A stretch of DNA of 64,000 bases, taken from assembly GCA_902623305.1 (NCBI GenBank), contig CACNTB010000004.1:1-64000 (forward strand), in the 5' to 3' direction. The position numbers and the translations under genes were made by a program. The DNA comes from an uncultured Pelagibacteraceae bacterium (GTDB taxonomy: Bacteria > Pseudomonadota > Alphaproteobacteria > Pelagibacterales > Pelagibacteraceae). The notes below the pieces were generated by a model. It made no database searches. It was not told the origin of the DNA and was given only the letters and a program-made list of their open reading frames with translations. Below, one piece after another: positions 8,939-19,964 of the stretch. The stretch's first letter is position 1. Every line of letters starts with the position of its first letter.

Positions 8939-10351
8939 ATGAGTAATTTCTTTAATAAATCTGATTTAACAAGACAAGATACAGATAAAATAGTATCTGA
9001 AACCCTAAAAAATTGTGATGATGGTGAGTTGTATTTAGAGGAATCTAAATCGGAGTCAATTCTACTTGATGATAACAAAATTAAGAGTTCAAATTATAGT
9101 TCTGATTTAGGATTTGGATTTAGAGCTATTTCGGACGAGGTTGTTGCTTATTCATATTCAAATGAAATATCAAAAGACTCATTAAAAAGTTCATCAGAAA
9201 ATCTTAAGTCAACTCTAAAATCAATTAAAGGTACTTATAATCATGAAATACCAAAAACAAACAAGAAATTGTACGAGGATATTAATCCAATTGAACAAAA
9301 AACTTTGAAGTCAAAATTAGAGATTTTGAATAAAGTAAATGATTTTTTAAGAAAAAAAGATGGGTCAGTAAAACAAGTTACAGCTAGTTTTGCTGGTGAG
9401 CAAAAATCGATAGAAATTATTAGATCAGGTGGAGAAGTGATCACTGATGTGCGTCCATTAATTAGATTTAATGTATCTGTAATGTTGGAAAAAAATGGCA
9501 GAAAAGAAACAGGTGTTTATGGTATTGGTGGTAGACAATCTTATGATGATTATTTAAAAAATGATAATTGGAAAAATGTTTGTGAGGAAGCTCTAAGAAT
9601 AGCGTCAGTTAATTTAGAAAGTAAACCCGCACCTGCTGGTGAAATGAAGGTGGTCTTAGGACCTGGTTGGCCAGCAATATTAATTCATGAAGCAATCGGC
9701 CATGGTCTTGAAGGAGATTTTAATAGAAAAAAAACTTCAGCATTTCATAATCTTATGGGTCAAAAAGTTGCTAGTGAAGGAGTAACAATTGTAGATGATG
9801 GAACAATAGATAATAGAAGAGGAAGTTTAACTATTGACGATGAAGGAACCCCAACTGAAAGAACAGTTTTAATTGAAAAAGGTATTCTTAAAGGTTTTAT
9901 GCAAGACAGACATAATGCTCGATTAATGAATACAAAATCAACTGGTTCTGGGAGAAGAGAAAATTATAGACATATTGTTTTACCAAGAATGAGAAACACA
10001 ATGATGTTAAGTGGTAATCAAACACAGGATGAAATGATAAAATCTGTTGATAAAGGTATCTTTGCAGTAAGTTTTGGAGGAGGGCAGGTAGACATTACTT
10101 CTGGAAAATTTGTATTTAATTGCACAGAAGCCTACGAAATAAATAATGGTAAAATTGGTTCTCCAATTAAGGGAGCAACTCTAATTGGTGATGGACCATC
10201 AATACTTAAAGAAGTTTCAATGGTTGGAAACGATATGATGATGGATCCTGGTATAGGAACTTGTGGAAAAGCAGGGCAGGGAGTTCCCGTAGGAGTAGCT
10301 CAACCTTCAATTTTAATCGATAAAATGACGGTTGGTGGAACAAAACTTTAA
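8939..10351 (+). CDS. tldD: Metalloprotease TldD
   Basis: HEAIGHGLEGDFNRKKTSAF, Zn-protease HExxxH signature; GDGPSILKEVSMVGND. Confidence 0.93.
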   Translation: MSNFFNKSDLTRQDTDKIVSETLKNCDDGELYLEESKSESILLDDNKIKSSNYSSDLGFGFRAISDEVVAYSYSNEISKDSLKSSSENLKSTLKSIKGTYNHEIPKTNKKLYEDINPIEQKTLKSKLEILNKVNDFLRKKDGSVKQVTASFAGEQKSIEIIRSGGEVITDVRPLIRFNVSVMLEKNGRKETGVYGIGGRQSYDDYLKNDNWKNVCEEALRIASVNLESKPAPAGEMKVVLGPGWPAILIHEAIGHGLEGDFNRKKTSAFHNLMGQKVASEGVTIVDDGTIDNRRGSLTIDDEGTPTERTVLIEKGILKGFMQDRHNARLMNTKSTGSGRRENYRHIVLPRMRNTMMLSGNQTQDEMIKSVDKGIFAVSFGGGQVDITSGKFVFNCTEAYEINNGKIGSPIKGATLIGDGPSILKEVSMVGNDMMMDPGIGTCGKAGQGVPVGVAQPSILIDKMTVGGTKL

Positions 10352-10357
10352 AGTATT

Positions 10358-11674
10358 ATGATTAAGGATCAAGAATTTCTAAAATCGAAAGCTTCATACT
10401 GTTTAGATTTAGCAAAAAAAATGGGAGCAACTGATGCAAGTGTTACAGTAGGTCACTCAATTTCAGAAACAGTTAATTTTAGAAATAAATCCTTAGATGC
10501 CTCAGATAGATCAGATGGATTGGCATTAAGTATAGAGACTTATTTAGGTAAAAGAAGATCTTCAATTTCATCTTCAAATTTACTAGATGAAAACATAAAA
10601 ACTTTAATAGAAAAGTGCTTTGAAACTACAAAAATTACACCAGAGGACGAATTTAATTCTTTACCTGATAAAAATTTATTAGCTAAACAAATTAGCAATC
10701 TTAATTTGTATGATGAGACAAGATTCGAAAATGAAAAAAAAATAAAATATTTAAAAGATTTAGAGGAATCTGCCTCATCAGATAATCAAATCATAAATAC
10801 AGAATCTAGTTTTACTGAAAATAAATCTAATTTTATCCTAGCTAATAGTGAGGGTTTTTGTGACGGCTATAAAACTTCATCTTTTACCGCTTCTTGCGTA
10901 ACAGTTGCAAAAGATGAAAATAGCATGGAAAGAGATTACGAATTCTCTAGTAAACGTCATTTATCTGATATTAAGCAAGCAACAGATCTTGGCAATAAGG
11001 CAGCTAATGAAACTATAAGAAAATTGAGTCCCAACAAAATTGGAAGCGAGAAGATAAGCATAATTTTTGATAAAAGAATTTCAAAAGGAATGTTAAGTGC
11101 TTTTGCAAGTGCAATATCTGCATCTGCAATTTCAAGAGGCACTTCATTTTTAAAAGATAAAATTGATCAACAGGTTTTTGCAAATTCAATAAATGTAATT
11201 GATAAACCAGACATAATTAAAGGAATGGGTTCTCAAAATTTTGACTCAGAGGGTGTAAACTCAAACACATTACAACTTATAGAAAATGGAATACTTAAAA
11301 ACTATTTTGTGGACACATACAATGGAAAAAAATTGAATTTAAAATCAAATGGAAGAAGTGGTGGAACCACCAATCTTTACTTTGAAAACGGAAATATAAG
11401 TTACAAAGATCTTCTAAAAAAAAATTCAAGATGCCTTTATATTACTGAAACTATTGGTCACGGATCTAACCTAGTAACAGGAGATTATTCAGTAGGTGCC
11501 ACTGGTTTTTTAGTTGAAAACGGAGAATTTAAATATCCAGTAAATGAAATAACAATTGCTGGTAACTTTAAGGATATGTTTAAAAATATAATTTTAGCTA
11601 ATGATTTAGAATTTGAATATTCAGTCAATTCACCTACTATGATGATAGAAGGAATGACTGTTGCAGGAAAATGA
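10358..11674 (+). CDS. pmbA: TldD partner PmbA/TldE
   Basis: ATDASVTVGHSISETVNFRNKSLDASDRSDG; GDYSVGATGFLVENGE; adjacent to tldD. Confidence 0.9.
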   Translation: MIKDQEFLKSKASYCLDLAKKMGATDASVTVGHSISETVNFRNKSLDASDRSDGLALSIETYLGKRRSSISSSNLLDENIKTLIEKCFETTKITPEDEFNSLPDKNLLAKQISNLNLYDETRFENEKKIKYLKDLEESASSDNQIINTESSFTENKSNFILANSEGFCDGYKTSSFTASCVTVAKDENSMERDYEFSSKRHLSDIKQATDLGNKAANETIRKLSPNKIGSEKISIIFDKRISKGMLSAFASAISASAISRGTSFLKDKIDQQVFANSINVIDKPDIIKGMGSQNFDSEGVNSNTLQLIENGILKNYFVDTYNGKKLNLKSNGRSGGTTNLYFENGNISYKDLLKKNSRCLYITETIGHGSNLVTGDYSVGATGFLVENGEFKYPVNEITIAGNFKDMFKNIILANDLEFEYSVNSPTMMIEGMTVAGK

Positions 11675-12642
11675 GCAGTTATTGTGTTATTGGCTCTGGA
11701 ATTTCTGGAGCAACAATAGCTAATTTATTAAGTAAAAAAAATTCTGTACACATTTATGACAAAGCTCGAGGTCCAGGTGGTAGATCTTCTTTTAAAAGAT
11801 TAAATAAGTCAAAAGGATTCGATCATGGTGCACAATATATTTCTCCAAAATCAATTCAATTTAAAAAATTTATTACAGATTTAAGTAAAAAAAAGATTCT
11901 AAAAAAATGGACTGGCAAACATATTTTTTTAAATAGATTAAAAAAAGAAAATAAAAATCATGTTAAAATAATTGGCCGCAAAGGCAACAACGATATTAGC
12001 AAACATTTAATAAAAAATATAAATTGTAATTTTCAAAGTGAGTTAGAAAAGATTAAATATATTAAAAATAAATGGAAATTAGATTTTAAAAACAACCAAA
12101 CAAAATATTATGATAAATTAATATTAACTTGTCCATTTCCACAATTAAAAAAATTATCAAAAAAATTTATAAAAGATCCGTTCATCAAACAAAAAATTAA
12201 AATGGATGCAAATATTACAGTCATGATTGAAATTAAAAAAATTAATAAAAATGTATCAAGTTATTTATTTAACGATAAAATTTTAGGATGGGCCGCTAAA
12301 GAAAATAGTAAAAAAAGATTTAAAAGTAATAATGATTTATGGACTTTACAAAGTACAAACATATGGGCAAACAAAAAAATAAATAAAAATAGAGAAAATA
12401 AAGAAAAAAACTCTAAGATATTAATTGATAAATTTTTTAAACTTACTGGAATTAAAAAAACAAAAATATTAACCTCATTAAATCATGGTTGGAAATATTC
12501 TTCAAACTCAAGACCATTAAAGGTTAAAAGTTATTGGAATAATAAATTAAATTTTGGAGTTTGTGCAGATTGGTTTGTAGGTCCAAGAGTAGAAGCTGGA
12601 TGGATAAGTGCAAACGATCTCTTTAAAAAAATAAATAAATAA
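11671..12642 (+). CDS. FAD/NAD(P)-dependent oxidoreductase (renalase-like)
   Basis: VIGSGISGATIANLL Rossmann motif, KARGPGGRSS, HGAQYI. Confidence 0.75.
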   Translation: MSSYCVIGSGISGATIANLLSKKNSVHIYDKARGPGGRSSFKRLNKSKGFDHGAQYISPKSIQFKKFITDLSKKKILKKWTGKHIFLNRLKKENKNHVKIIGRKGNNDISKHLIKNINCNFQSELEKIKYIKNKWKLDFKNNQTKYYDKLILTCPFPQLKKLSKKFIKDPFIKQKIKMDANITVMIEIKKINKNVSSYLFNDKILGWAAKENSKKRFKSNNDLWTLQSTNIWANKKINKNRENKEKNSKILIDKFFKLTGIKKTKILTSLNHGWKYSSNSRPLKVKSYWNNKLNFGVCADWFVGPRVEAGWISANDLFKKINK

Positions 12643-12644
12643 TT

Positions 12645-13325
12645 TTATTTAAGATTTTTTAAACGATATTCCCAATTTCCCATTCTCTCATATGTAACTT
12701 TGACAATAACTGAAGTTTTTTTATCAAGCCAAATATCAAAATTTAATTTTTTATCTTCAGGAAGAGACATATCTTTAGATGTAAGTTTGAAATGATCTGT
12801 TTCGTATTTTTTGTCATTAATTGAAATATTCTCCTTGCCAATAAAAGTAACTATTTGTTCTTTTATACTTCCAGAAATAGGACTTATTTGGCTTTCTGCT
12901 TGTAAAATTCTATGACTCCACCAATTTCCAATAATATTTTTTATAGAAGCTTTACCTGAATATGAAGACCCTTTGATGTCAAACTTTTTATTATTTTTAT
13001 CCAGTTTTAAGTTTACAAATTTTTCTTTTTTATTTTGAAGTGTCTTTGATTGAAAAGATATTAAGTTATCTTTTAAATAAATTTCTTCTCCATATCCCTC
13101 TACTTTAAATATTGCCACTGATAGTAATTTTACTTCAAATTTGTATTGATTTTTTACTATAGTTTTTTCACCATCTCTTTTAAAAAAATAATTGTTGTAC
13201 CCAATAACTTCATTATTTCTCAAGATCTCCATTTCTATTTTGTCAAATTTGTTATAATGACCAATATGAGCTAAAGAAATTGATGAGAAAAATACAACAA
13301 GTAAAGCAATTGCAAACTTTTTCAT
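12645..13325 (-). CDS. Exported hypothetical protein (DUF6134-like)
   Basis: Signal peptide MKKFAIALLVVFFSSISLA; beta-rich body. Confidence 0.6.
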   Translation of the reverse strand: MKKFAIALLVVFFSSISLAHIGHYNKFDKIEMEILRNNEVIGYNNYFFKRDGEKTIVKNQYKFEVKLLSVAIFKVEGYGEEIYLKDNLISFQSKTLQNKKEKFVNLKLDKNNKKFDIKGSSYSGKASIKNIIGNWWSHRILQAESQISPISGSIKEQIVTFIGKENISINDKKYETDHFKLTSKDMSLPEDKKLNFDIWLDKKTSVIVKVTYERMGNWEYRLKNLK

Positions 13326-13378
13326 TTGCTAGTTACAATATTAGAATTTTTCATTAATAGATATAGTTTATTACAATT

Positions 13379-14026
13379 ATGTTTTTAAAAATAAAAAAAA
13401 TTCCAAAAGTAAAATGGAGCTCAGAAAAACCATTTAATTTTAAACCAAAGTTTTCTACATTTTTTTTCTTATGTTTTGGTTTGTCTTTATTTGGATTAGG
13501 TGAGGGATTGTTGATTGTTTCATTCACTGGAGCATCTCCCTGGAGTGTTTTAGCCCAAGGTATTTCTTTAAATGTTAATTTAAGTATTGGAACTATCACA
13601 TTATTAATAAGTATTGGTGTTTTAATTTTATGGATCCCTCTTGGTCAAAAACCAGGAATGGGTACAATATTTAATGCTTTGATAATTGCAATGATGATTG
13701 ATCTTTGTATCAAATATGTTCCAACACCATCAAATTATATACATCAATTAATTTTAGCTATGATTTCTGTAATCATAGTTGGAATAGGTGGGGGTATTTA
13801 TTTAGTATCAAATTTAGGAGCCGGTCCTAGAGATGGGCTTATGATAGGATTACAAAAATTAACTAATTTTCCTATAGCTGTTGTAAGAGGAACATTAGAA
13901 ATTTCAGTTGTTAGTATTGGATGGTATTTAGGAGGAACAGTAGGAATTGGAACTTTATTGTTCGCATTTGGCATAGGTCCTTGCGTTGCCTTAGGACTTT
14001 ATTTAGTTGATAAAACTTTTGATTAA
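13379..14026 (+). CDS. YczE/YyaS/YitT family membrane protein
   Basis: Multi-TM; SNLGAGPRDGLMIGLQ and GASPWSVLAQG motifs. Confidence 0.75.
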   Translation: MFLKIKKIPKVKWSSEKPFNFKPKFSTFFFLCFGLSLFGLGEGLLIVSFTGASPWSVLAQGISLNVNLSIGTITLLISIGVLILWIPLGQKPGMGTIFNALIIAMMIDLCIKYVPTPSNYIHQLILAMISVIIVGIGGGIYLVSNLGAGPRDGLMIGLQKLTNFPIAVVRGTLEISVVSIGWYLGGTVGIGTLLFAFGIGPCVALGLYLVDKTFD

Positions 14027-15849
14027 GCTGCAGCTATAGCTTTTTCGCTTTTTTTTCTTTCGTGTGGATCTAGAATTGCTTTTCTCAATCTACATGAGTC
14101 TGGAGTTATCTCTAAAGCTTCATCAGTATTAAGCATGCTTAATTGTTCTGCAATTGACATTTTTCTTACAGGTGTAAGTACAACATTCTCATCAGTGCCT
14201 TGAGTTCTCATATTGGTCAATTTTTTACCCTTCATTACATTAATGATCATGTCTCCTGGTTTAGGCGAAAGACCAACAATCATTCCAGGATAAACAGAGT
14301 CATTATGTGTAACAAACATTTCTCCTCTAGCCTGTAAGTTGAAGATTGCGAAAGCAACAGCTTTTCCTTGTTCCATTGAGATTAACGCTCCATTTCTTCT
14401 ACCTTCCATTTCTCCTTCAAAAGGACCATAGCTATGGAATATTCTGTTGATCACCCCATTTCCTTTTGTAAGCGTAAGAAATCTACTTGTGTATCCCATT
14501 AGGCCTCTAGTAGGTGCGTGAAAAATTAATCTTTTTTTGTTAATTCCTGTATCTTTTAATTCTATTAGTTTCCCTTTTCTTCTGTTCATTGAATCGATTA
14601 CTTTTGATGAATGTTCTTCATCAAGGTCCATAGTAATTTCTTCAATCGGCTCAAGTTTATTTCCACTTTCATCAGTTTTGTATAAAACTTTTGGAGGGCT
14701 GACTGTCATTTCAAAACCTTCTCTTCTCATTTGAGTTAAAAGAATTTCTAACATTAGTTCACCTCTACCACTAACAACAAAAGAGTCTTTTCCCTCGTTT
14801 TCTGAAAATGTAATACCAACATTATTTTGTGACTCTTGAATTAATCTATCTCGTATCTGTGTGCTGGTTAATTTTTTACCTTCAGTTCCAGCTAAAGGTG
14901 AAGTATTTACTGTAATTGTAATTGACATTGTAGGAGGATCTATTGGTGTAGCAGGGATTGGTTCATTTACCTCTAGGTCACATATTGTATCAGCAACGTT
15001 TGCTTTTTCTAACCCAGCAACAACTACAATATCTCCAGCCTCACCAATATCTATTGGAACTTTTTTTGTTCCTTCATATCTAAAAATTTTTGTTAACTTT
15101 CCTTCATCAATTTTTTCACCATTTAAATTGATTGCTTTTATAGATTGATTAGCTTTCGCGGTACCTTGTGTAATTCTTCCAACTAAACTTCTTCCTAAAA
15201 AACTATCTGCATAAAGTAGTGTTGATAACATTGCAAAAGGTTTAGTTTTATCAAGTTCAGCAGGTTTTACATGATCAACAATCAAATCTAACAAAGGATT
15301 TAAATTTTCTCTTGGACCATCAACTTCATGATCAGCCCAACCTGATCTTCCACTTGCATAGAGAACTGGAAAATCTAATTGTTCTTCATTTGCATCTAAG
15401 CTAACAAATAAATCAAATGTTTCATCTAAAACCTCATTAGCCCTTTGATCAGCTTTATCTAATTTATTAATAACAACAATTGGCTTTAATCCTTGTTTAA
15501 GTGCTTTTGATAATACAAATTTTGTCTGAGGCATAACGCCTTCTGCAGAGTCAATTAATAACAGTGCTCCGTCTGCCATACTTAAAACTCTTTCAACTTC
15601 TGCAGCAAAATCTCTGTGGCCTGGAGTATCGATTATATTTATTCTTGATTTGTTCCAATTTATTGATGCAGGTTTAGCTAAAATTGTAATACCTCTTTCT
15701 TTTTCAAGCTCACCTGAGTCCATTAATCTTTCATCAACAACTTCATTATCTCTAAATGAACCACTTTGTTTCATTAAATTATCAATTAGAGTAGTTTTGC
15801 CATGATCAACATGAGCTATGATTGTGATGTTTCTAATATTATTGCTCAT
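14023..15849 (-). CDS. typA: GTP-binding protein TypA/BipA
   Basis: NITIIAHVDHGKTTLIDNLMKQSG, full-length 608 aa translational GTPase. Confidence 0.97.
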   Translation of the reverse strand: MSNNIRNITIIAHVDHGKTTLIDNLMKQSGSFRDNEVVDERLMDSGELEKERGITILAKPASINWNKSRINIIDTPGHRDFAAEVERVLSMADGALLLIDSAEGVMPQTKFVLSKALKQGLKPIVVINKLDKADQRANEVLDETFDLFVSLDANEEQLDFPVLYASGRSGWADHEVDGPRENLNPLLDLIVDHVKPAELDKTKPFAMLSTLLYADSFLGRSLVGRITQGTAKANQSIKAINLNGEKIDEGKLTKIFRYEGTKKVPIDIGEAGDIVVVAGLEKANVADTICDLEVNEPIPATPIDPPTMSITITVNTSPLAGTEGKKLTSTQIRDRLIQESQNNVGITFSENEGKDSFVVSGRGELMLEILLTQMRREGFEMTVSPPKVLYKTDESGNKLEPIEEITMDLDEEHSSKVIDSMNRRKGKLIELKDTGINKKRLIFHAPTRGLMGYTSRFLTLTKGNGVINRIFHSYGPFEGEMEGRRNGALISMEQGKAVAFAIFNLQARGEMFVTHNDSVYPGMIVGLSPKPGDMIINVMKGKKLTNMRTQGTDENVVLTPVRKMSIAEQLSMLNTDEALEITPDSCRLRKAILDPHERKKSEKAIAAA

Positions 15850-15934
15850 AAATTCTGGCTCTTATACATATTTAAAAGGATATTAAAACTCAAAAAAACT
15901 CACAACTGGCTTGAATAATTTTAAAAATTCAGGA

Positions 15935-16051
15935 TTAATTTGTCTTTTTTTGCTTATCTTTTTTAAGTTTTCTTTTTTCTTTAAAGCTCAATTTAGGTTT
16001 TTTTTTAATACTAGAGTCTTTAAATGATTTACCGCTATATCTTTTTGACAT
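15935..16051 (-). CDS. Putative 38-aa highly basic small protein (below the ORF track size cutoff)
   Basis: Manual translation MSKRYSGKSFKDSSIKKKPKLSFKEKRKLKKDKQKKTN*, between groL and typA. Confidence 0.35.
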   Translation of the reverse strand: MSKRYSGKSFKDSSIKKKPKLSFKEKRKLKKDKQKKTN

Positions 16052-16066
16052 GATTAAACTTGACAT

Positions 16067-16097
16067 AAAAAAAAGGCCATCTTGAGACGGCCTTTTT
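16067..16097 (-). terminator. Rho-independent terminator downstream of groL
   Basis: Minus strand AAAAAGGCC-GTCTCAAGAT-GGCCTTTTTTTT. Confidence 0.85.
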
Positions 16098-16122
16098 AGA
16101 ATTAATTTAAGTAAATGAGTGA

Positions 16123-17796
<1,674 letters not shown>

Positions 17797-17806
17797 TTAA
17801 ATTAAA

Positions 17807-18097
17807 TTACTTACCTGAAATACCCATAATGTCTGACTCTTTCATTATGCTGTATTCTTTACCATTAATTTTGACTTCAGTTCCTGACCACTTGCCAAAT
17901 AAAACTTTATCGCCAACTTTAACATCCATTGGAATTATTTTTCCATCTTCAGTTTTTGCTCCACCACCAACAGCAACAACTTTACCCTCTTGAGGTTTTT
18001 CTTGAGCTGAGTCGGGGATTATTATTCCTCCAGCAGTTTTTTCACTACCATCTAATACTTCAATTAAAACTCTGTCATGTAATGGTTTAAACTTCAT
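17807..18097 (-). CDS. groS: Co-chaperonin GroES
   Basis: [44 protein letters not shown] precedes the ATG at 18097. Confidence 0.97.
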   Translation of the reverse strand: MKFKPLHDRVLIEVLDGSEKTAGGIIIPDSAQEKPQEGKVVAVGGGAKTEDGKIIPMDVKVGDKVLFGKWSGTEVKINGKEYSIMKESDIMGISGK

Positions 18098-18134
18098 AAA
18101 TTCTCCTTTATAATTCTTTATAAATATTGGCTTC

Positions 18135-18162
18135 ATATAGATATTTCACAGCCTATTTCAAG
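18135..18162 (-). promoter_or_regulatory. Candidate RpoH-type promoter of groSL
   Basis: Minus strand CTTGAA-N16-CTATAT upstream of groS; no CIRCE inverted repeat seen. Confidence 0.55.
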
Positions 18163-18228
18163 ATTAGAAAGTATTAGAATGTTAATATTGTTAGTAAATT
18201 CTAGATTTTATGGTTTATACCTTAAAAT

Positions 18229-19047
18229 ATGACCAAAAATTTAGATTTAAATGGCCTAAATTCGATAGCTGATAATTATGATCTTTTTTATATAGATTTA
18301 TGGGGAGTTATTCATAATGGGATTAATCTCCATGAAAAAGCAATAGCTGTTTTAGAGGAACTTTTAAAAAAAGAGAAAATGCTCGTACTTTTAACAAATG
18401 CACCAAGACCAAATAAAACTGTTCAAAATTTTCTAGAAAAAATGGGCATGGATAAAGTTTTAAGAGATCATGTATTTACATCAGGAGAGGCTGCATTGAA
18501 TTATTTGAAAAAATCCTTCTTATCGAAAAAGTTTTACCACATAGGACCACCTAGAGATTTTGATCTATTTTATTTAATTGAGAAGAATAAGTGTGAGGAT
18601 ATTATTGATAGTGAATATTTGTTATGCACAGGGTTGTTTGATGATCAAGATAAGGATTTAAAATTTTATAAAAATTTACTCGAAAAACATATTAATAAAA
18701 AAATGATTTGTACAAATCCAGATTTAATCGTCGATCGTGGTGAAGTTAGAGAGTTATGTGCAGGCTCTGTTGCAATGGTTTTTGAAAAAATGGGTGGAGA
18801 AGTAATATATTTTGGAAAACCACATCCTGAGGTTTATAATCAATCGATTGATAACAAAAATAAAAAAATATTAGCAATTGGCGATAATTTAAATACTGAC
18901 ATTAGGGGCGCAAATCTTTTAAATTACGATTCTTTACTAATCGGCAACGGAATACATAAAAATGAAATAAAAAAAAAAGGCATCGAACGCGTTACAAAAG
19001 AGTATGAGGCGATTGTTAATTATATTCAGTCAGATTTAAAATGGTAA
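18229..19047 (+). CDS. HAD-IIA superfamily hydrolase (TIGR01459-like)
   Basis: YDLFYIDLWGVIHNG, LLTNAPRPN, GKPHPEVY, AIGDNLNTDIRGA. Confidence 0.85.
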   Translation: MTKNLDLNGLNSIADNYDLFYIDLWGVIHNGINLHEKAIAVLEELLKKEKMLVLLTNAPRPNKTVQNFLEKMGMDKVLRDHVFTSGEAALNYLKKSFLSKKFYHIGPPRDFDLFYLIEKNKCEDIIDSEYLLCTGLFDDQDKDLKFYKNLLEKHINKKMICTNPDLIVDRGEVRELCAGSVAMVFEKMGGEVIYFGKPHPEVYNQSIDNKNKKILAIGDNLNTDIRGANLLNYDSLLIGNGIHKNEIKKKGIERVTKEYEAIVNYIQSDLKW

Positions 19048-19964
19048 AGCATTATACAAATTTTAATGTTCAAAAAACACATAGAGGATCAATTATTCTA
19101 ATAGGTAATTTTGATGGTATGCATTTAGGACATCAAAAATTATTTCAATTAGCAAAGTCCTATAAAAAAAAATATAATTTAAAGATTGGTGTTGTAAATT
19201 TTGATCCTATGCCAAAGATGTTTTTTAATAAAAAATTAAAAAATTTTCGACTTTCTAATATTGATCAAAAAATTAAGTTACTTAGTAATTTTAAAGTAGA
19301 TTTTGTTATTACAAAAAAATTTGATAAAAAATTTTCAAAAACTAAAGCACTAAACTTTATTACTCAAACTTTAAATAAAAAATTAAGTTCCAGATTTATT
19401 TTTGTTAGTAATAATTTTAGATTTGGAAATAAAAGAGAGGGAAATGTTAATTTGTTAATAAAATATGAGAAATCATTTAATTACAAGATTGTCAAACCAG
19501 AACCATTAGTTAAAAGTAATAAAATTGTATCCTCATCTTTAATAAGAAATCTCTTAGAAAAAGGTTTTTTATATAAAGCTAATAATCTTTTGAGTAGAAA
19601 TTGGACAATACAAGGAACTGTTGAAAGGGGAAGACAGCTAGGAAAAAAAATTGGTTTTCCTACATGTAATATAGATATTAAAGATTATGTCTTAGCAAAA
19701 CCAGGTGTCTATGCAGTCAAAGTTTTAAGGAAAAATAGTATAAAATACCTTAGAGGAATTGCTAATCTTGGATATAGACCAACATTTAATCAAAAAAAAT
19801 TATTATTAGAAGTTCATTTATTTAATTTTTCTGGAAATCTTTACAATAAACTTTTATCAGTAGAGTTTTTAAAGTTTATAAGAAAAGAAAAAAAATTTAA
19901 TAATGTTAATCAATTAAGAGCTCAAATAAAAAAAGATTTAAATATCGCAAAAAAGACTAAATGA
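19041..19964 (+). CDS. ribF: Bifunctional riboflavin kinase/FAD synthetase
   Basis: GNFDGMHLGHQKL; RGRQLGKKIGFPTCNI. Confidence 0.95.
   Translation: MVKHYTNFNVQKTHRGSIILIGNFDGMHLGHQKLFQLAKSYKKKYNLKIGVVNFDPMPKMFFNKKLKNFRLSNIDQKIKLLSNFKVDFVITKKFDKKFSKTKALNFITQTLNKKLSSRFIFVSNNFRFGNKREGNVNLLIKYEKSFNYKIVKPEPLVKSNKIVSSSLIRNLLEKGFLYKANNLLSRNWTIQGTVERGRQLGKKIGFPTCNIDIKDYVLAKPGVYAVKVLRKNSIKYLRGIANLGYRPTFNQKKLLLEVHLFNFSGNLYNKLLSVEFLKFIRKEKKFNNVNQLRAQIKKDLNIAKKTK

Noticed and set aside
18098-18228. CIRCE (HrcA) operator upstream of groSL
   Set aside because: No TTAGCACTC-N9-GAGTGCTAA-like inverted repeat; RpoH-like promoter seen instead.
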